This document shows positions 1 through 10,035 of a stretch of 64,000 bases of DNA, piece after piece. The translations under genes and the position numbers were made by a program. This stretch comes from Parachlorella kessleri (lineage: Eukaryota > Chlorophyta > Trebouxiophyceae > Chlorellales > Chlorellaceae), in the NCBI GenBank assembly GCA_001598975.1, contig BBXU01001900.1:1-64000 (forward strand). The letters are read 5' to 3'. The notes below the pieces were generated by a model that saw nothing but the letters and a program-made list of their open reading frames with translations, ran no database searches and was not told where the DNA came from. The first letter of the stretch is position 1. Every line of letters begins with the position of its first letter.

Positions 1-1075
1 CACACTGTGCGGCATGTAGCACGCACGCACGCTGCTGGTGTGAGGTGGGGCGTCAACCCATTTGATGGGGTGGGGTGGCTGATCCCCTAACCCCACGTAT
101 ACCAGGGTAGGGTCGCCAAGCAAACCCGCTATTCAGGACCCCCACTGGGTATTGTTTTGAATGCCGTGAGCCGCTCTCATACTTAAAAGAGCCGGGATTC
201 CGTTCAGCCTGAAAACGGTATGGAAAGCACATACCTTCATCAACGACTGCTGCTCTAGCAAACCTTTGCTGAATGCGATTTTCGGACGAGAGCTCTATAC
301 GTCCGGCCGCCATCCGGAACTTATTCGTACCATGAGTCGGCGCCCCCTTCAAAGAAGTTGCAAGCGGACTTGGCTTTCATGCCTGTTGCTCGCACTGCCG
401 TTGCATCGGGCAGGCGTCCCAGAGAGTGTCATTTGGACTTCACAACCAAATCCTTCCCAAACTTGCCGCTGGTACGACTAGCAGTACGCTGGGTGTACAG
501 CATCTGCAAGCGGACTTGGAGGACCTTCTGTCGGACATGATCAGTTGTTTTGTAAGTTGGTACTCCTCCCACGGGCGAGAAGGCTGTAGCTTGATTGTCA
601 CAGCAAGGACTGAAGCGGCCGTCAGACAGAGGATCCATCCATGGTATGAGTAGTACGAACGCGGCTGGCCAGCTCAGCTTACAGCCTCAATAGGAACCTC
701 GCTGGGGTGTTACCAGCAAATAACAAAGGAACGATAATCTGGGCGGCGCACCTGGGGTCTCACTGCACTGCAGCGCAGGGACAGGCTGAAGTGAAGAGAA
801 CAACGAGCAGGTGACGCAGGTGAGGCTGTATGTTAGGGCTTTGGGTTGCGGTCGTCTGCGCACATGCTAGAAGCCTGAGCCACAATATCCGCCTTGTGTG
901 GTGTCACACTACTACTGAGGAGGGCCCCGGTGCACACTGACTGACTCGCCTGTCGGCGTGCTGGGATGGAACAGTTGTGCGTGCTTCGTGGCCTGGAGGC
1001 GGATATCCATCGATTGGCCAGCAGGGTGTCGTCACTCCACTGCTGCATCTTTACAGAGAACCTGCAATTGCAGAC
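1..1075. other. Upstream region, no gene recognised
   Basis: No open frame here looks like a real exon or matches a family I know. A short motif (GCAAGCGGACTTGG) occurs near 361 and again near 507. The last part before 1076 is presumably the 5' UTR and promoter of the next gene. Confidence 0.4.
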
Positions 1076-4000
1076 ATGGCCAAAGCAACTGTCCTCCTGA
1101 TGCTGACTGTCCTCGGCGCCAGCATGATGTTGACGAGCGCGGTAGGTATACTGCTGGCGGAGAACTATACCTGCGTATATCATACCCACGGCTTTTCTAC
1201 TGTCTTGGGCATGGTCTTGGGATCCGGCTGGACGTTGTCCAAGGGTTTCGGTACAAGCGGTGGTCCACACTGCAGTATACACCTTAGTGCCAGGCTTGGG
1301 TGCGCCTTGCACGCGCTTCTTTCGCTAACTTGGTCAATAAAGTTGCCTAGCACCTGTAATTGGTTCTTGCTTTTGGTGTGGTTCGCAGGATGCTCCCTCC
1401 GTCATCAACGACCCTTTGTGACAGGCTTCGATGGCCAGGTCTTTGAGTTCCATGCTACCGGAGAGTTCAACCTGCTGGCAACAGAGGAATGGAAGGTGGG
1501 TATCAGCGGAACCAGCACTACTGCCTGTGTTACCATACCTCCGGCGTGGCACCTGCGCCCTAACGCCTTATTCGTTGGGCACAGCTGGGGTGAATGTTAT
1601 CGGTTTGGCGGCCTGCAGCATACTCCTTGGCATTTACCTTCTCTTGTTGTTGTGTTGATTGGTTTGGTCAGTCGTTAATACATGACAACTCGTAGGGCCG
1701 TATTGGTTAGTCGGCATGGTTGCCAGGAGTTCCACTGGTGCAGACGGCTCTCTCTGTGCCACGGCATGTTACCCCCTTGCATTGCCGGTTGCAATATTTC
1801 TTTCGTTGTTGCTGTGCCGTATCTTACAGGTGGACGCCACTTTCCTGGACCCCTATGACGGCAAGGGAGCTGAGAAGAAGTCGCTGACGTCAGCTGTGCG
1901 AGTCACCGCCCCCACGGGTGGGTGGCCACAATGGGGCGTCGCTTGCTCACTTTGGCTGTAGCATCCCTGCTGCTGCTTCCAATACCCAGCTAGGCACCCA
2001 AGCCTTCCTGCGTGTACAGTGTTGCCTATGCCTTCCGTGCTCGTCGCGTGTTTATCTACCCTTTTGCTCTGCTAACTAGCACAAAACGAACTTCCCATAC
2101 TGCTGTCTGGGCCCTTGCTGTCACGTGCATCCATAACTTTCTTATAAACCTAAGCTTTCCTGTTCACAAATTTTGTGATCGAGCAGCACCCACTTGAAAG
2201 CTGGCACCTGAGGGGCCTCCTTGCCTGTCCGCGACGAGCATTGGTGCACGCTGGACTTTGGCTCAGGCCTGCTCACGAATCACCATATTTTGCAGGGGAA
2301 AGCATCACCTGTGCGTTGGAGTCCCTTGCTGCCAATGCTACACTCCATAGTAAGTACCCCAAACAATGGCATTCACCGTCAATGGCTGATATTATGGGGC
2401 AGCTACCTATCCGCCAGCAAATAGCAAGCTGGCTAGATAGCTGGCTCATCATATTGACTGGGTCAAATATGCAGCCATTTTGGAGCCCCAGGGCCCTGCC
2501 TTGCCCAGCAAAGGTACATAGCACCTGTAGTAAAGTGGCATTAGTTTAAGTCCTTCTAGGGTTCAGCGCAACGAGCATGGGAGAAGGCTGGCAATGCTGG
2601 TGCTGCAGTGACCACTGTGACTGCTGATGCCACCTTCACGGCCGTCATGATGCCCGCCACCAAGACACAGAGCGTCAAGCTTGGCCAGATTGAGGGATCC
2701 ATCGGTACAGGCAAGGAGGATGCCTGCCTAAGGTGTTTTATGTGGGTTCCTTATGTGACAGCATAACACCCAAGCTTGGGCCAATTTCAGTGTTGTCCAT
2801 GGACACTTCACAAAGGGTTGCCGACTGCTCCATGGCTGCTGATGACGTTTGGCGGCATTTCCCCACTATTTGACTGGCAAAGATTGGGATGCATGTGGAG
2901 GTTTCAGCGGTGTGTCATACAAGTACGCTCAAGCTCAGGGGCTCACATGTGCTTTGCAGCTACCATGACCCTCCCGGGCTTGGCACAGTGCAGCATCCAC
3001 ACCCCCAAGTACACCCTCACCGTCAACCACGTCTCTGGGGCAGAACAGGCGGCACGTTTCCCCAATGTGGAGGGCTGGGCTGCCAAGTTCACCTGGTGAG
3101 TGTGGTCACGCCAAACAACACACCTAAACTGATCCCATGGTGAAGTTGGCGCCTCTGTGGAAGTGGCTGACCTCCAGCAGTCCTTGCGATTAGTCACTTA
3201 TTGGTAAGATTACTCGCTAGCTACTTGGGCCTAGCCATATGGCTTGCAAGCAGTCTGTACGTGGTGAATGGCTGGGCTGCTGCCGTCGTGCATCGTATGG
3301 TGGTCGACCTGCCCTGTGATGACCCCAAAAAAACCACTTTTCACGGTTACCCCAGAGAACTTTCCACATCTGAGGCGGTGCATGCTTTTGTTTCTTCTGC
3401 AGGCTGGACACCAGCTTCGAGCTGAAGGGGGTCCTCAATCCTCCAGTGACCGGCATCCTCGGTGAGAACTTGACATAGCTGACATGCGCTATGCCCTGCT
3501 ACACTGCAAGGTAGCTTCAGCTAGCACATGCTAGTCAACTGTGGGCAGTGTAGCATGAGATAAGGTGGCCATCGGCGTCAGGCCTACTTGACGTAATACC
3601 CATGCGTAAAATCAAATAAATAAAGTTCCACCTCCTCCCTACGGTCCATTTTTGGGTTATTAGGGTTTAGGGTCCACTGGCGGCGTCGTTCGTTGCGGTT
3701 CCTTGGGCACCTGGGGCGTATGCCTGAGTCGCGCTTAGCTAAGTGCATCTTGTGGGCCACTCTGCCACTTGGGGTGGGGCGGCGGGGCCGGCTTGCCAAC
3801 CCTTTGCTACCCCAGGTCTATGAGGAGCATCTGAAGCAGCTAGACTTGAGTGGGGCCAGACTGCAGCATCAGGACAAAATGAACGCTGAGGGCGGCTCGC
3901 GGGTTGCCTTCAATTGGCTAAGTGCTTGTGCTATGAAGGACACATGGAGGAACTTGGTGGGATAGACCTTTGGTTGTGCTTTTTGTTGGTTTCCCCGTCC

Positions 4001-4403
4001 GGACGGGGCGGTGCATGCCATTAAGCATTGGTACTTGGATCTTGTGGTTTGTGGGCATGGTACATCCTGGCTTTTTGTTGGCCCCACTTGGGGGACTCAC
4101 GGCAGCATGGTCAGGTGGCGGTACGCTGTTAGACTAGACTAGACTCCCTACGGTCAGCCCCAACCCCGTTGACCCCCTCCGGCTCTCAAACCCGCCGCAG
4201 GCGCCACGTACCCTGTGAAGACCCCGGAGGACCTGCTCCGGGCCGCTGCCACCGCCGAGGGAGTGGCAAATGTGGCTGGGCGCCGCGCCCTGCAGAGCGG
4301 GCCCACCCGCGGGCTCCCCTTCACTGCCGGAGTGGAAGTCAAGTTTGGCGAGGTGCACCTGTATGGGCCCGGCCGCCGCCTGGCCGGCAGCCGCGAGGCA
4401 TGA
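1076..4403 (+). CDS. Small secreted protein, eight exons, 284 aa
   Basis: Exon model: 1076-1145, 1389-1495, 1830-1917, 2296-2349, 2567-2704, 2960-3095, 3403-3461, 4201-4403 (TGA). All junction phases agree and the total is 855 nt. The protein starts with a hydrophobic signal peptide (MAKATVLLMLTVLGASMMLTSA). It then has an FVTGFDGQVFEFHATGEFN segment, resembling the 'FDG..F.F.G' start of extracellular root-cap/LEA-like or vWD-like domains (a resemblance only). The rest is beta-rich and ends GRRLAGSREA. The first junction is uncertain. The donor at 1142 would give the family-like peptide DAPSVINDP but needs a 1-nt frameshift to continue. The donor at 1146 keeps the frame open and reads GCSLRHQRP instead. 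A truncated LINE sits in the last intron (3462-4200). Function unknown. Confidence 0.65.
3635..3646 (+). repeat. Target-site duplication, left copy, of LINE copy 1
   Basis: The sequence CTCCCTACGGTC recurs exactly at 4144-4155, directly after the (TAGAC)n tail. This marks the insertion boundary. Confidence 0.85.
3672..4143 (+). mobile_element. 5'-truncated LINE (non-LTR retrotransposon), copy 1
   Basis: This is the 3' end of an L1-like element. The open frame 3693-3965 encodes the C-terminal end of a LINE reverse transcriptase ORF (RFLGHLGRMPESRLAKCILW...), the typical 'GH..RMP..R' tail, and stops at TAG 3963-3965. A roughly 170-bp 3' UTR follows, ending in a short tandem tail (TAGAC)3. The insert is flanked by an exact 12-bp target-site duplication, CTCCCTACGGTC, at 3635-3646 and 4144-4155. 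Between the left duplication and the first base shared with the second copy lie about 25 bp (3647-3671) of telomere-like filler. It lies in the final intron of the host gene in sense orientation. It is highly similar to 60937-61430 on the other strand. Confidence 0.9.
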
Positions 4404-4777
4404 ACCTGCTGAGGAGATGTTACATAATGCAGTGTTACTGTTACTTCACGCAGCCTGAGCGCTGTGGAGCACTGGTCGAATTGCGGTGAGTAATCTCATT
4501 TTCATGGTAGTACGCAATGCCGTCTCCTTTTCCAAGACTGGTTTGAGCTGATACTGTATAATGATCCTCTGTGTGGTGAAGTTCTGCACTTGCCTCTGAC
4601 TGTAGCTCCTTGACCCAGCAAGTCTGGGCTCTCTGCAATCCGCAGTACTGGGTAGTGTGTCATGACTAGTGTGTCATAATGGTCATGCCGATGCTGCTTG
4701 AATTAACAAATTTGTACATACAGGTGTTCCAAAGTAACCTGGCAATTGATCCCTTCTCCCTCCTTTTGGCATCCTCT
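4404..4777. other. 3' flank of the secreted-protein gene
   Basis: Presumed 3' UTR and spacer up to the LTR element. No further gene or clear polyadenylation signal was recognised. Confidence 0.4.
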
Positions 4778-5448
4778 TGTCAAGCCAGCCAAGGTATGTG
4801 ACTCTCTTTGATGTCATCTGCCAGTTTGTGTTTCATGTGTCTCTTGCCATGCACATCAGCTATGGTGTTGATCTTGCATCTGATTCATTTTGGATCTAAC
4901 CTGCATGCTAGTCAGTCCGAGTCTTACCATGCATGAAGCTGAAGTCTACTATGGGTCTGACGGCTGTCCCTCCATTTGCCACGTGTGTGGTAGACTTGTC
5001 CATACCATGTGTGGTAGACTTGTCAGTACCATTGCTGGTACAACCATACCGTTGCTGGTACAATGGCCTGCCTATAAGAGCCTGTGTTGCCCCTTTGTTC
5101 CTTGGTTTTTGTCTTGACTTAGAGTTGCGGGAGTTGGAGTGCGTTAGCCTTGGCAGCGGCCTGAGTGCCTGCACGTGTAACGGCTGCCAACCTGTCCCTG
5201 TGGGCTCAAGCAAGAGAACCCCAGCGCAGGCCTGAGAGTGCCCGCTGTCGTTGAGAGATTGTGTAGGTGAAGCATCTCCAGTGCAAGTGTGAGACCAGCT
5301 ACACACCTACCTCCCTTGATATACCTTGCAGACATCCTCTGGCAGTGCTAGCTTGAGAGGTTCTGCTCTCCATTGACAGTAAAGGACCTGGAACCTCCCT
5401 CAGCAAAGGCACCCCAAACGCGCAAAAATTTGCGGGCTGCGCCTTGCT
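4778..5448 (+). repeat. 5' LTR (671 bp)
   Basis: Starts with TGTCAAGCCAGCC and matches 8467-9138 base for base except a few substitutions and one 1-nt indel near 4952. It contains a TATA-like box. The 3' end does not show the usual terminal CA, so the exact right border may be off by a few bases. The following TGG fits the start of a primer-binding site. Confidence 0.9.
5073..5078 (+). promoter_or_regulatory. TATA-like box in the 5' LTR
   Basis: TATAAG lies in CCTATAAGAGCC near the middle of the LTR and is conserved in the 3' LTR (8763-8768). It is the likely core promoter for the element's transcript. Confidence 0.5.
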
Positions 5449-5458
5449 TGGCGATCCC
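5449..5458 (+). other. Putative primer-binding site
   Basis: TGGCGATCCC directly follows the 5' LTR. A TGG start is expected because it pairs with the CCA end of a tRNA. The matching tRNA could not be named from sequence alone. Confidence 0.4.
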
Positions 5459-5588
5459 ACCAGGGACTGTGAGCTAGCAGCGCCCAAGTCCCGCACCTTC
5501 TGAAGAACCTGAAGAAAAAGGCCACGTCACGGCCACGTCACAGCCACGTCGACGGTCTACGTCACCTTGTCTCAGGCACGTTCTCGAT

Positions 5589-7085
5589 ATGAGTACCGCC
5601 GATACCAGTACTGCAGGTTGTCCTGCTGCTCCCATCAGCCCCGCGACCTCCACGACCCATATTTCCTTGCAGCTCAAACGGTTTTCCGGGTCTTCTGATG
5701 AAAACCCAGAAGCTTTCCTGCGTCATCTAAGGTATGCCAAAGGTGCCAGCAGTTGGACAGACATCCAAGCGCTCTACTATGCAGGGTTACACCTTGATGG
5801 CAAAGCTGGCATTTGGTTCAGCAACCAGGAGTTTCCCACTTGGGATGCCTTTGAGCGAGCCCTTCTGGAACGTTTCGGTTTGGACCCTTCAAAGATGATC
5901 AGCGCCTTAAGCAGAAGGGTGCAAGGTGAGGAGGAATCTGTCCGTGACTTTGCAGACTCCCTGCGCACCTTGGCGCGTTGGTCCAGCAACAGCAATGTTG
6001 AGGGGATGCTGTTGCACTTCTTCTTGGAGGGCCTGAAAGATGAGGTCCGTGCCTTCGTGTGAACCCGGCGCCCCGTCAGCTTTGAGCAGGCAGTGTCAGA
6101 AGGCGAGTTTTATGAGGACAACTTTACCAACAGGATAGCAGTGCTCCCTTCTGTTGACTTTTGTTTTCAGGCGAGCCACGACCGAGCCCTTAAGCCTGCT
6201 AACAGGAGAACTTATGATGCCACTTCCAAAATGACCGCTGTTGTGGACCCTATTGACGAGCTTGCCAAAGAGATGGGTGAGTTGCGCTTGCAGCTAGCAG
6301 AGTTTCAGCACACTATGCGCCGTGATGCAGGTCCTGCTGCCAACCTTGTTTGCCACAACTGTGGCCAGTTAGGTCACCGCTGGCGAGATTGCACGGAGCC
6401 TCTCCGCCATTCTCTTGCAAGTGCTCATATGGAGAAGCCTGCATTTGAGGCTTACTATTGCTGCAGCCAGGAGCTTAATATGCACGAGAAGCACGGCCAT
6501 ACTGGAGCACCTACCCGCAGCGCCCCTGCCACTAGGCAGTTTCGGTCCGCCTCTTTTGGCTCTAAGAACCTCTCAAGTGTTTCGCAACCTAGGGTGCAAG
6601 CAGCCACTCCTGCGGCAGGTGGGTCTCAGCGTGTTTCATCTTGGGCCGCTTCTGCCCATGTGCAACCTACCGCTGTGCAGCTGCCAGGTCTTGTTCCTCT
6701 TGCAGCTAAGGTGCGGCGCTCTGCTGCACCGGTACACACAGCCAAGCTTGATGCTGCTCCTAAGTTTCCTACTTCGTGCTTGAAGCCTGGCTACAATGTG
6801 GTTTCCCAGCTGGAGAAGACCCCTGCTTTAGTGTCGGTGACTGAAGCTTTGCGCGCTTCGCCTGCCTACCGGGCGCAGGTGAAGGCCTTTCTGGATGAGA
6901 CTGAGGCTTCTGATGGCAGCAATCAAGTGAGTTCTGAGCCAGCTCCCAAGGTACATCTTTATTCGCAGACAGAAGAGGCTTCCAAGCTTGGTAGCGTTAA
7001 AAGTGGTGCCTGCTTTGCTAGTGACGGCACCAGTATGAAGCGTGTCTCGCCCTTCCTGGATAAGCCGGCCCATTCCCCGCCTTGA
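5589..7085 (+). pseudogene. Retrotransposon gag with an in-frame stop
   Basis: Structural protein of the LTR element. Codons 1-157 (5589-6062) carry a Retrotrans_gag-type capsid region (LKRFSGSSDENPEAFLRHLR ... AGIWFSNQEFPTWDAFERAL). A TGA at 6060-6062 interrupts the frame, which then continues unbroken as TRRPVSFEQAVSEGEF to 7085. One C-to-T change (CGA to TGA) would explain the stop. Downstream is a CCHC zinc knuckle, CHNCGQLGHRWRDC (about 6352-6393), the usual nucleic-acid-binding motif. The C-terminal part is Ser/Ala/Pro-rich. The frame ends as the protease frame begins, shifted by -1. Confidence 0.85.
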
Positions 7086-8278
7086 CCAGCGTTGTGAGAG
7101 TTTACTGCCACGTGTTTGGCTTACCTGTAGTTGCCATCGTGGACAGTGGTGCCTCCCACTCTGTGCTTTCCCAGCGGGTGGCCCGCAAGCTTCAACTCCT
7201 GGACCGCTTGGAGGAGATGTCTTCAACATTTGTTACAGCTAGTGGTGCTCAGGAGAAGCCTTGGGGCCTCCTCACGGGTGTGCCTGTTACAGTCGGTAAG
7301 CTCATACTGGAGATGGACATGCCAGTTGTCGGCGCCACTACTTATGGTTTGCTCCTTGGCAATGATTGGCTTATCCAATCCTGCTGCCATATGTCTTGGG
7401 ATGCCCACAAGATGCGCCTCTTGGTGGCCCCTGGAGAGTATGATGAGATTGATTTCGACGTGGAAGGACAGCTAAGGGCTCCCTGCACCTTCAACCTGGA
7501 GGCCCGCTTAAGGCCGACAGCTGGCAGTGTTGACCTTCCACGTTCTGCAGAGCAGTCACCTACGGCTGCTTTGGGCGGCACCCCTGGACATCCTGCGTAT
7601 ATGATGGAGCTGGATGGTGGAAGGCTCACCACCACGCCACCAAAGGAGTCGAAGGTCAGTGTATCCGAGTTTGACAACACGTCTGGTGATGCCCCTGAAA
7701 TGCCCTGTTCCAGGCTTTGGCCTAGCATGTTCTCCTCTGTCTGTTCCAGCTCTCGAAGGCGATCACCTTCTCGCCAGCGGATGCCTTTGCAGCCCCGTGC
7801 TTTCTTATGGCTGATAGCTGTTCTGCTCATTGTGCCAGCAACCGTTGCTAGTGTTCCAGATGCCGTGCCCTCAGCTTCTGTTTCTCCGCCCACGGTCGTG
7901 TGCAATGGCAGCCACACAACTTCAGCTCTGGAGCCACTGGCTATCGCGCATGACAGCCCGGGCACAATGCTGCATATTTGTGTTCCCTGGTTGCCCAGGT
8001 TGAATGCCAGGAAGTCATCACGTTCTATTCAAGCCTCCGCTCAAGTTTCCACCGAGGGTTTAGACTACCCCTTCAGCGGCAACATCAATATGGATGCTAG
8101 CAGCCACCCCACCTTTGGTGAGCTGCCAGTAGTATGTGTTCTTACCAGAGACCCGGTGGGCAGGATGTTAGCAGGTGGCCTGACCAAGTCTCTACCAGCA
8201 ATCAAGTTGGATGATTGCTACACAGCAATGGGAGTGAAACCCGTATGGGGCAATGAGAATGAGTTATACATAGCTTGA
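7082..8278 (+). pseudogene. Retropepsin-like protease fused to degraded pol tail
   Basis: This frame is -1 relative to gag. It opens after a stop at 7061-7063, so the two overlap by about 20 nt, as in elements that use -1 frameshifting. It has the aspartic protease active site IVDSGASHSVLS near 7136-7171 and a later LLLGNDWL segment typical of retroviral proteases. After about residue 150 similarity is lost. There is one hydrophobic stretch (FLWLIAVLLIVPATVASVP). Near the end, GRMLAGGLTKSLPAIKL followed by CYTAMGV resembles the last residues of Copia-type RNase H. Integrase and reverse transcriptase are missing, so this looks like a deletion derivative. No ATG sits at the start of the frame. 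Confidence 0.75.
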
Positions 8279-8466
8279 TAGCGCTTGCCAACTGTGGTAG
8301 AAAGTCTGTCCTCGGGCCCAGGTTTGAGAGGGGAATGGACACTTCCCCCTTTGTGGTTGAACGCTGCATTGACATGTGCAGGAAACTGACATTTGGGTGG
8401 CTTGGCAGCTCGGCTTCAGCATTTCAGCGCACGGAGCGCGCTTCCCCTGGGCGGCCGGATGACAGC

Positions 8467-9138
8467 TGTCAAGCCAGCCAAGGTATGTGACTCTCTTTGA
8501 TGTTATCTGCCAGTTTGTGTTTCATGTGTCTCTTGCCATGCACATCAGCTATGGTGTTGATCTTGCATCTGATTCATTTTGGATCTAACCTGCATGCTAG
8601 TCAGTCCGAGTCTTACCATGCATGAAGCTGAAGTCTACCTATGGGTCTGACGGCTGTCCCTCCATTTGCCACGTGTGTGGTAGACTTGTCCATACCATGT
8701 GTAATAGACTTGTCAGTACCATTGCTGGTACAACCATACCGTTGCTGGTACAATGGCCTGCCTATAAGAGCCTGTGTTGCCCCTTTGTTCCTTGGTTTTT
8801 GTCTTGACTTAGAGTTGCGGGAGTTGGAGTGCGTTAGCCTTGGCAGCGGCCTGAGTGCCTGCAAGTGTAACGGCTGCCAACCTGTCCCTGTGGGCTCAAG
8901 CAAGAGAACCCCAGCGCAGGCCTGAGAGTGCCCGCTGTCGTTGAGAGATTGTGTAGGTGAAGCATCTCCAGTGCAAGTGTGAGACCAGCTACACACCTAC
9001 CTCCCTTGATATACCTTGCAGACATCCTCTGGCAGTGCTAGCTTGAGAGGTTCTGCTCTCCATTGACAGTAAAGGACCTGGAACCTCCCTCAGCAAAGGC
9101 ACCCCAAACGCGCAAAAATTTGCGGGCTGCGCCTTGCT
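8467..9138 (+). repeat. 3' LTR (672 bp)
   Basis: Direct repeat of 4778-5448. Differences seen include GATGTTATC for GATGTCATC, an extra C in GTCTACCTATGG, GTGTAATAG for GTGTGGTAG, and GCAAGTG for GCACGTG. TATA-like TATAAG lies at 8763-8768. Confidence 0.9.
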
Positions 9139-10035
9139 ATGACACTCTCACAAGTCCCCATGACTCTGGCAGCACACTTGATCGTATTTGCAGAGTGGCT
9201 CTTGTTATTTTGCGGTTACATGCACTCCCCGTAGATACATATGTCGACACTGCTGCCTGCGGCAGCTTTACCTGTTGGGCCTTCCCCTTGTCGTACCATT
9301 TGAGAGCTCGTCTCTTACTGGCCAAGCCATAATCTATTGGTGTCATTTACTTCTTCTTCGTGTTTAGGGCTAGTGAAGGCAGCTGCAAGGATCCTCCTCT
9401 GCCGAATGCTGGCCTATTTGTCAGGCAACAATACTGGTTTGGGTGAGCAGAGCCAGATGCATTTAAGATGCGTCTGCGGGAGCCTCAGTGAAGGGCTAGC
9501 AAGGACGCTTACCTTGTCCAGCTAAAGTGCAGCCCAGGCCTGGGTCACATACCCACAGATATATGCACGAACGTGCAAGGTTGCATATATAGCTTGTATT
9601 GGTTTATGTCATCATAACATGCATATCATGACAGCGAAAGTTAGACCTACTGCCAAATGAAGCCTGTGGCCAACCTGCAAATTATCCGATAGTGTGGAGC
9701 CACATGATGCAGACCAGCAGCCACCCATAGCTAAACAACAAGACAAGCAGGCTCACATGAGACTGTTAAAAGGGTAGGTCACAAAGCAGCAGAATGAAAT
9801 GCCCGTTGACATGGACAGCAGAAAGGGCAAGCCCCAGAAACATGGTCAGCATGTGTGGCAGGAGCTGTAAGCAAAACCCATAGCGATTCAATAAAAGTGC
9901 AGCAGAGACTGGGCAACCGGATGAGCCTCAGCACCTGCCAGCCATCCTGCCGCGCTTACACTGCCAGAATGGCTGGAACGACTGGCCGTCGCTGTAGCAG
10001 GAGCGGCAAATACTCATGCATGCGCACAAGCATGT
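9139..10035. other. Spacer and 3' UTR of the ferric reductase
   Basis: No gene was recognised. An inverted repeat with arms ATATATGCA (9559-9567) and TGCATATAT (9582-9590) encloses a second small hairpin, GCAC-GAAC-GTGC. On the minus strand TGTAA, the usual volvocalean polyadenylation signal, occurs at 9956-9960, about 75 bp past the ferric reductase stop. Confidence 0.45.

Larger units (their letters stand above)
4778..9138 (+). mobile_element. LTR retrotransposon, internally deleted, recent
   Basis: Two direct LTRs (4778-5448 and 8467-9138) flank about 3.0 kb holding gag, a retroviral-type aspartic protease and a degraded tail. No integrase or complete reverse transcriptase is present, so the copy cannot be autonomous. 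The order is 5' LTR, tRNA primer-site-like TGGCGATCCC (5449-5458), gag (5589-7085), protease (7082-8278) and 3' LTR. I found about five differences between the LTRs (including one 1-nt indel and a GG/AA pair), so the insertion is young. No matching target-site duplication is visible: the 5 bp upstream are CCTCT and downstream is ATGAC. That may mean inter-element recombination or loss of a flank. Confidence 0.9.

Noticed and set aside
833..1312. A 159-codon minus-strand open frame
   Set aside because: Overlaps the first exon of the secreted-protein gene on the other strand and matches no family; its composition is ordinary.
3146..3202. A possible exon VGASVEVADLQQSL in the secreted-protein gene
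   Set aside because: No acceptor there matches the phase of the preceding exon; direct joining of 3095 to 3403 keeps the frame.
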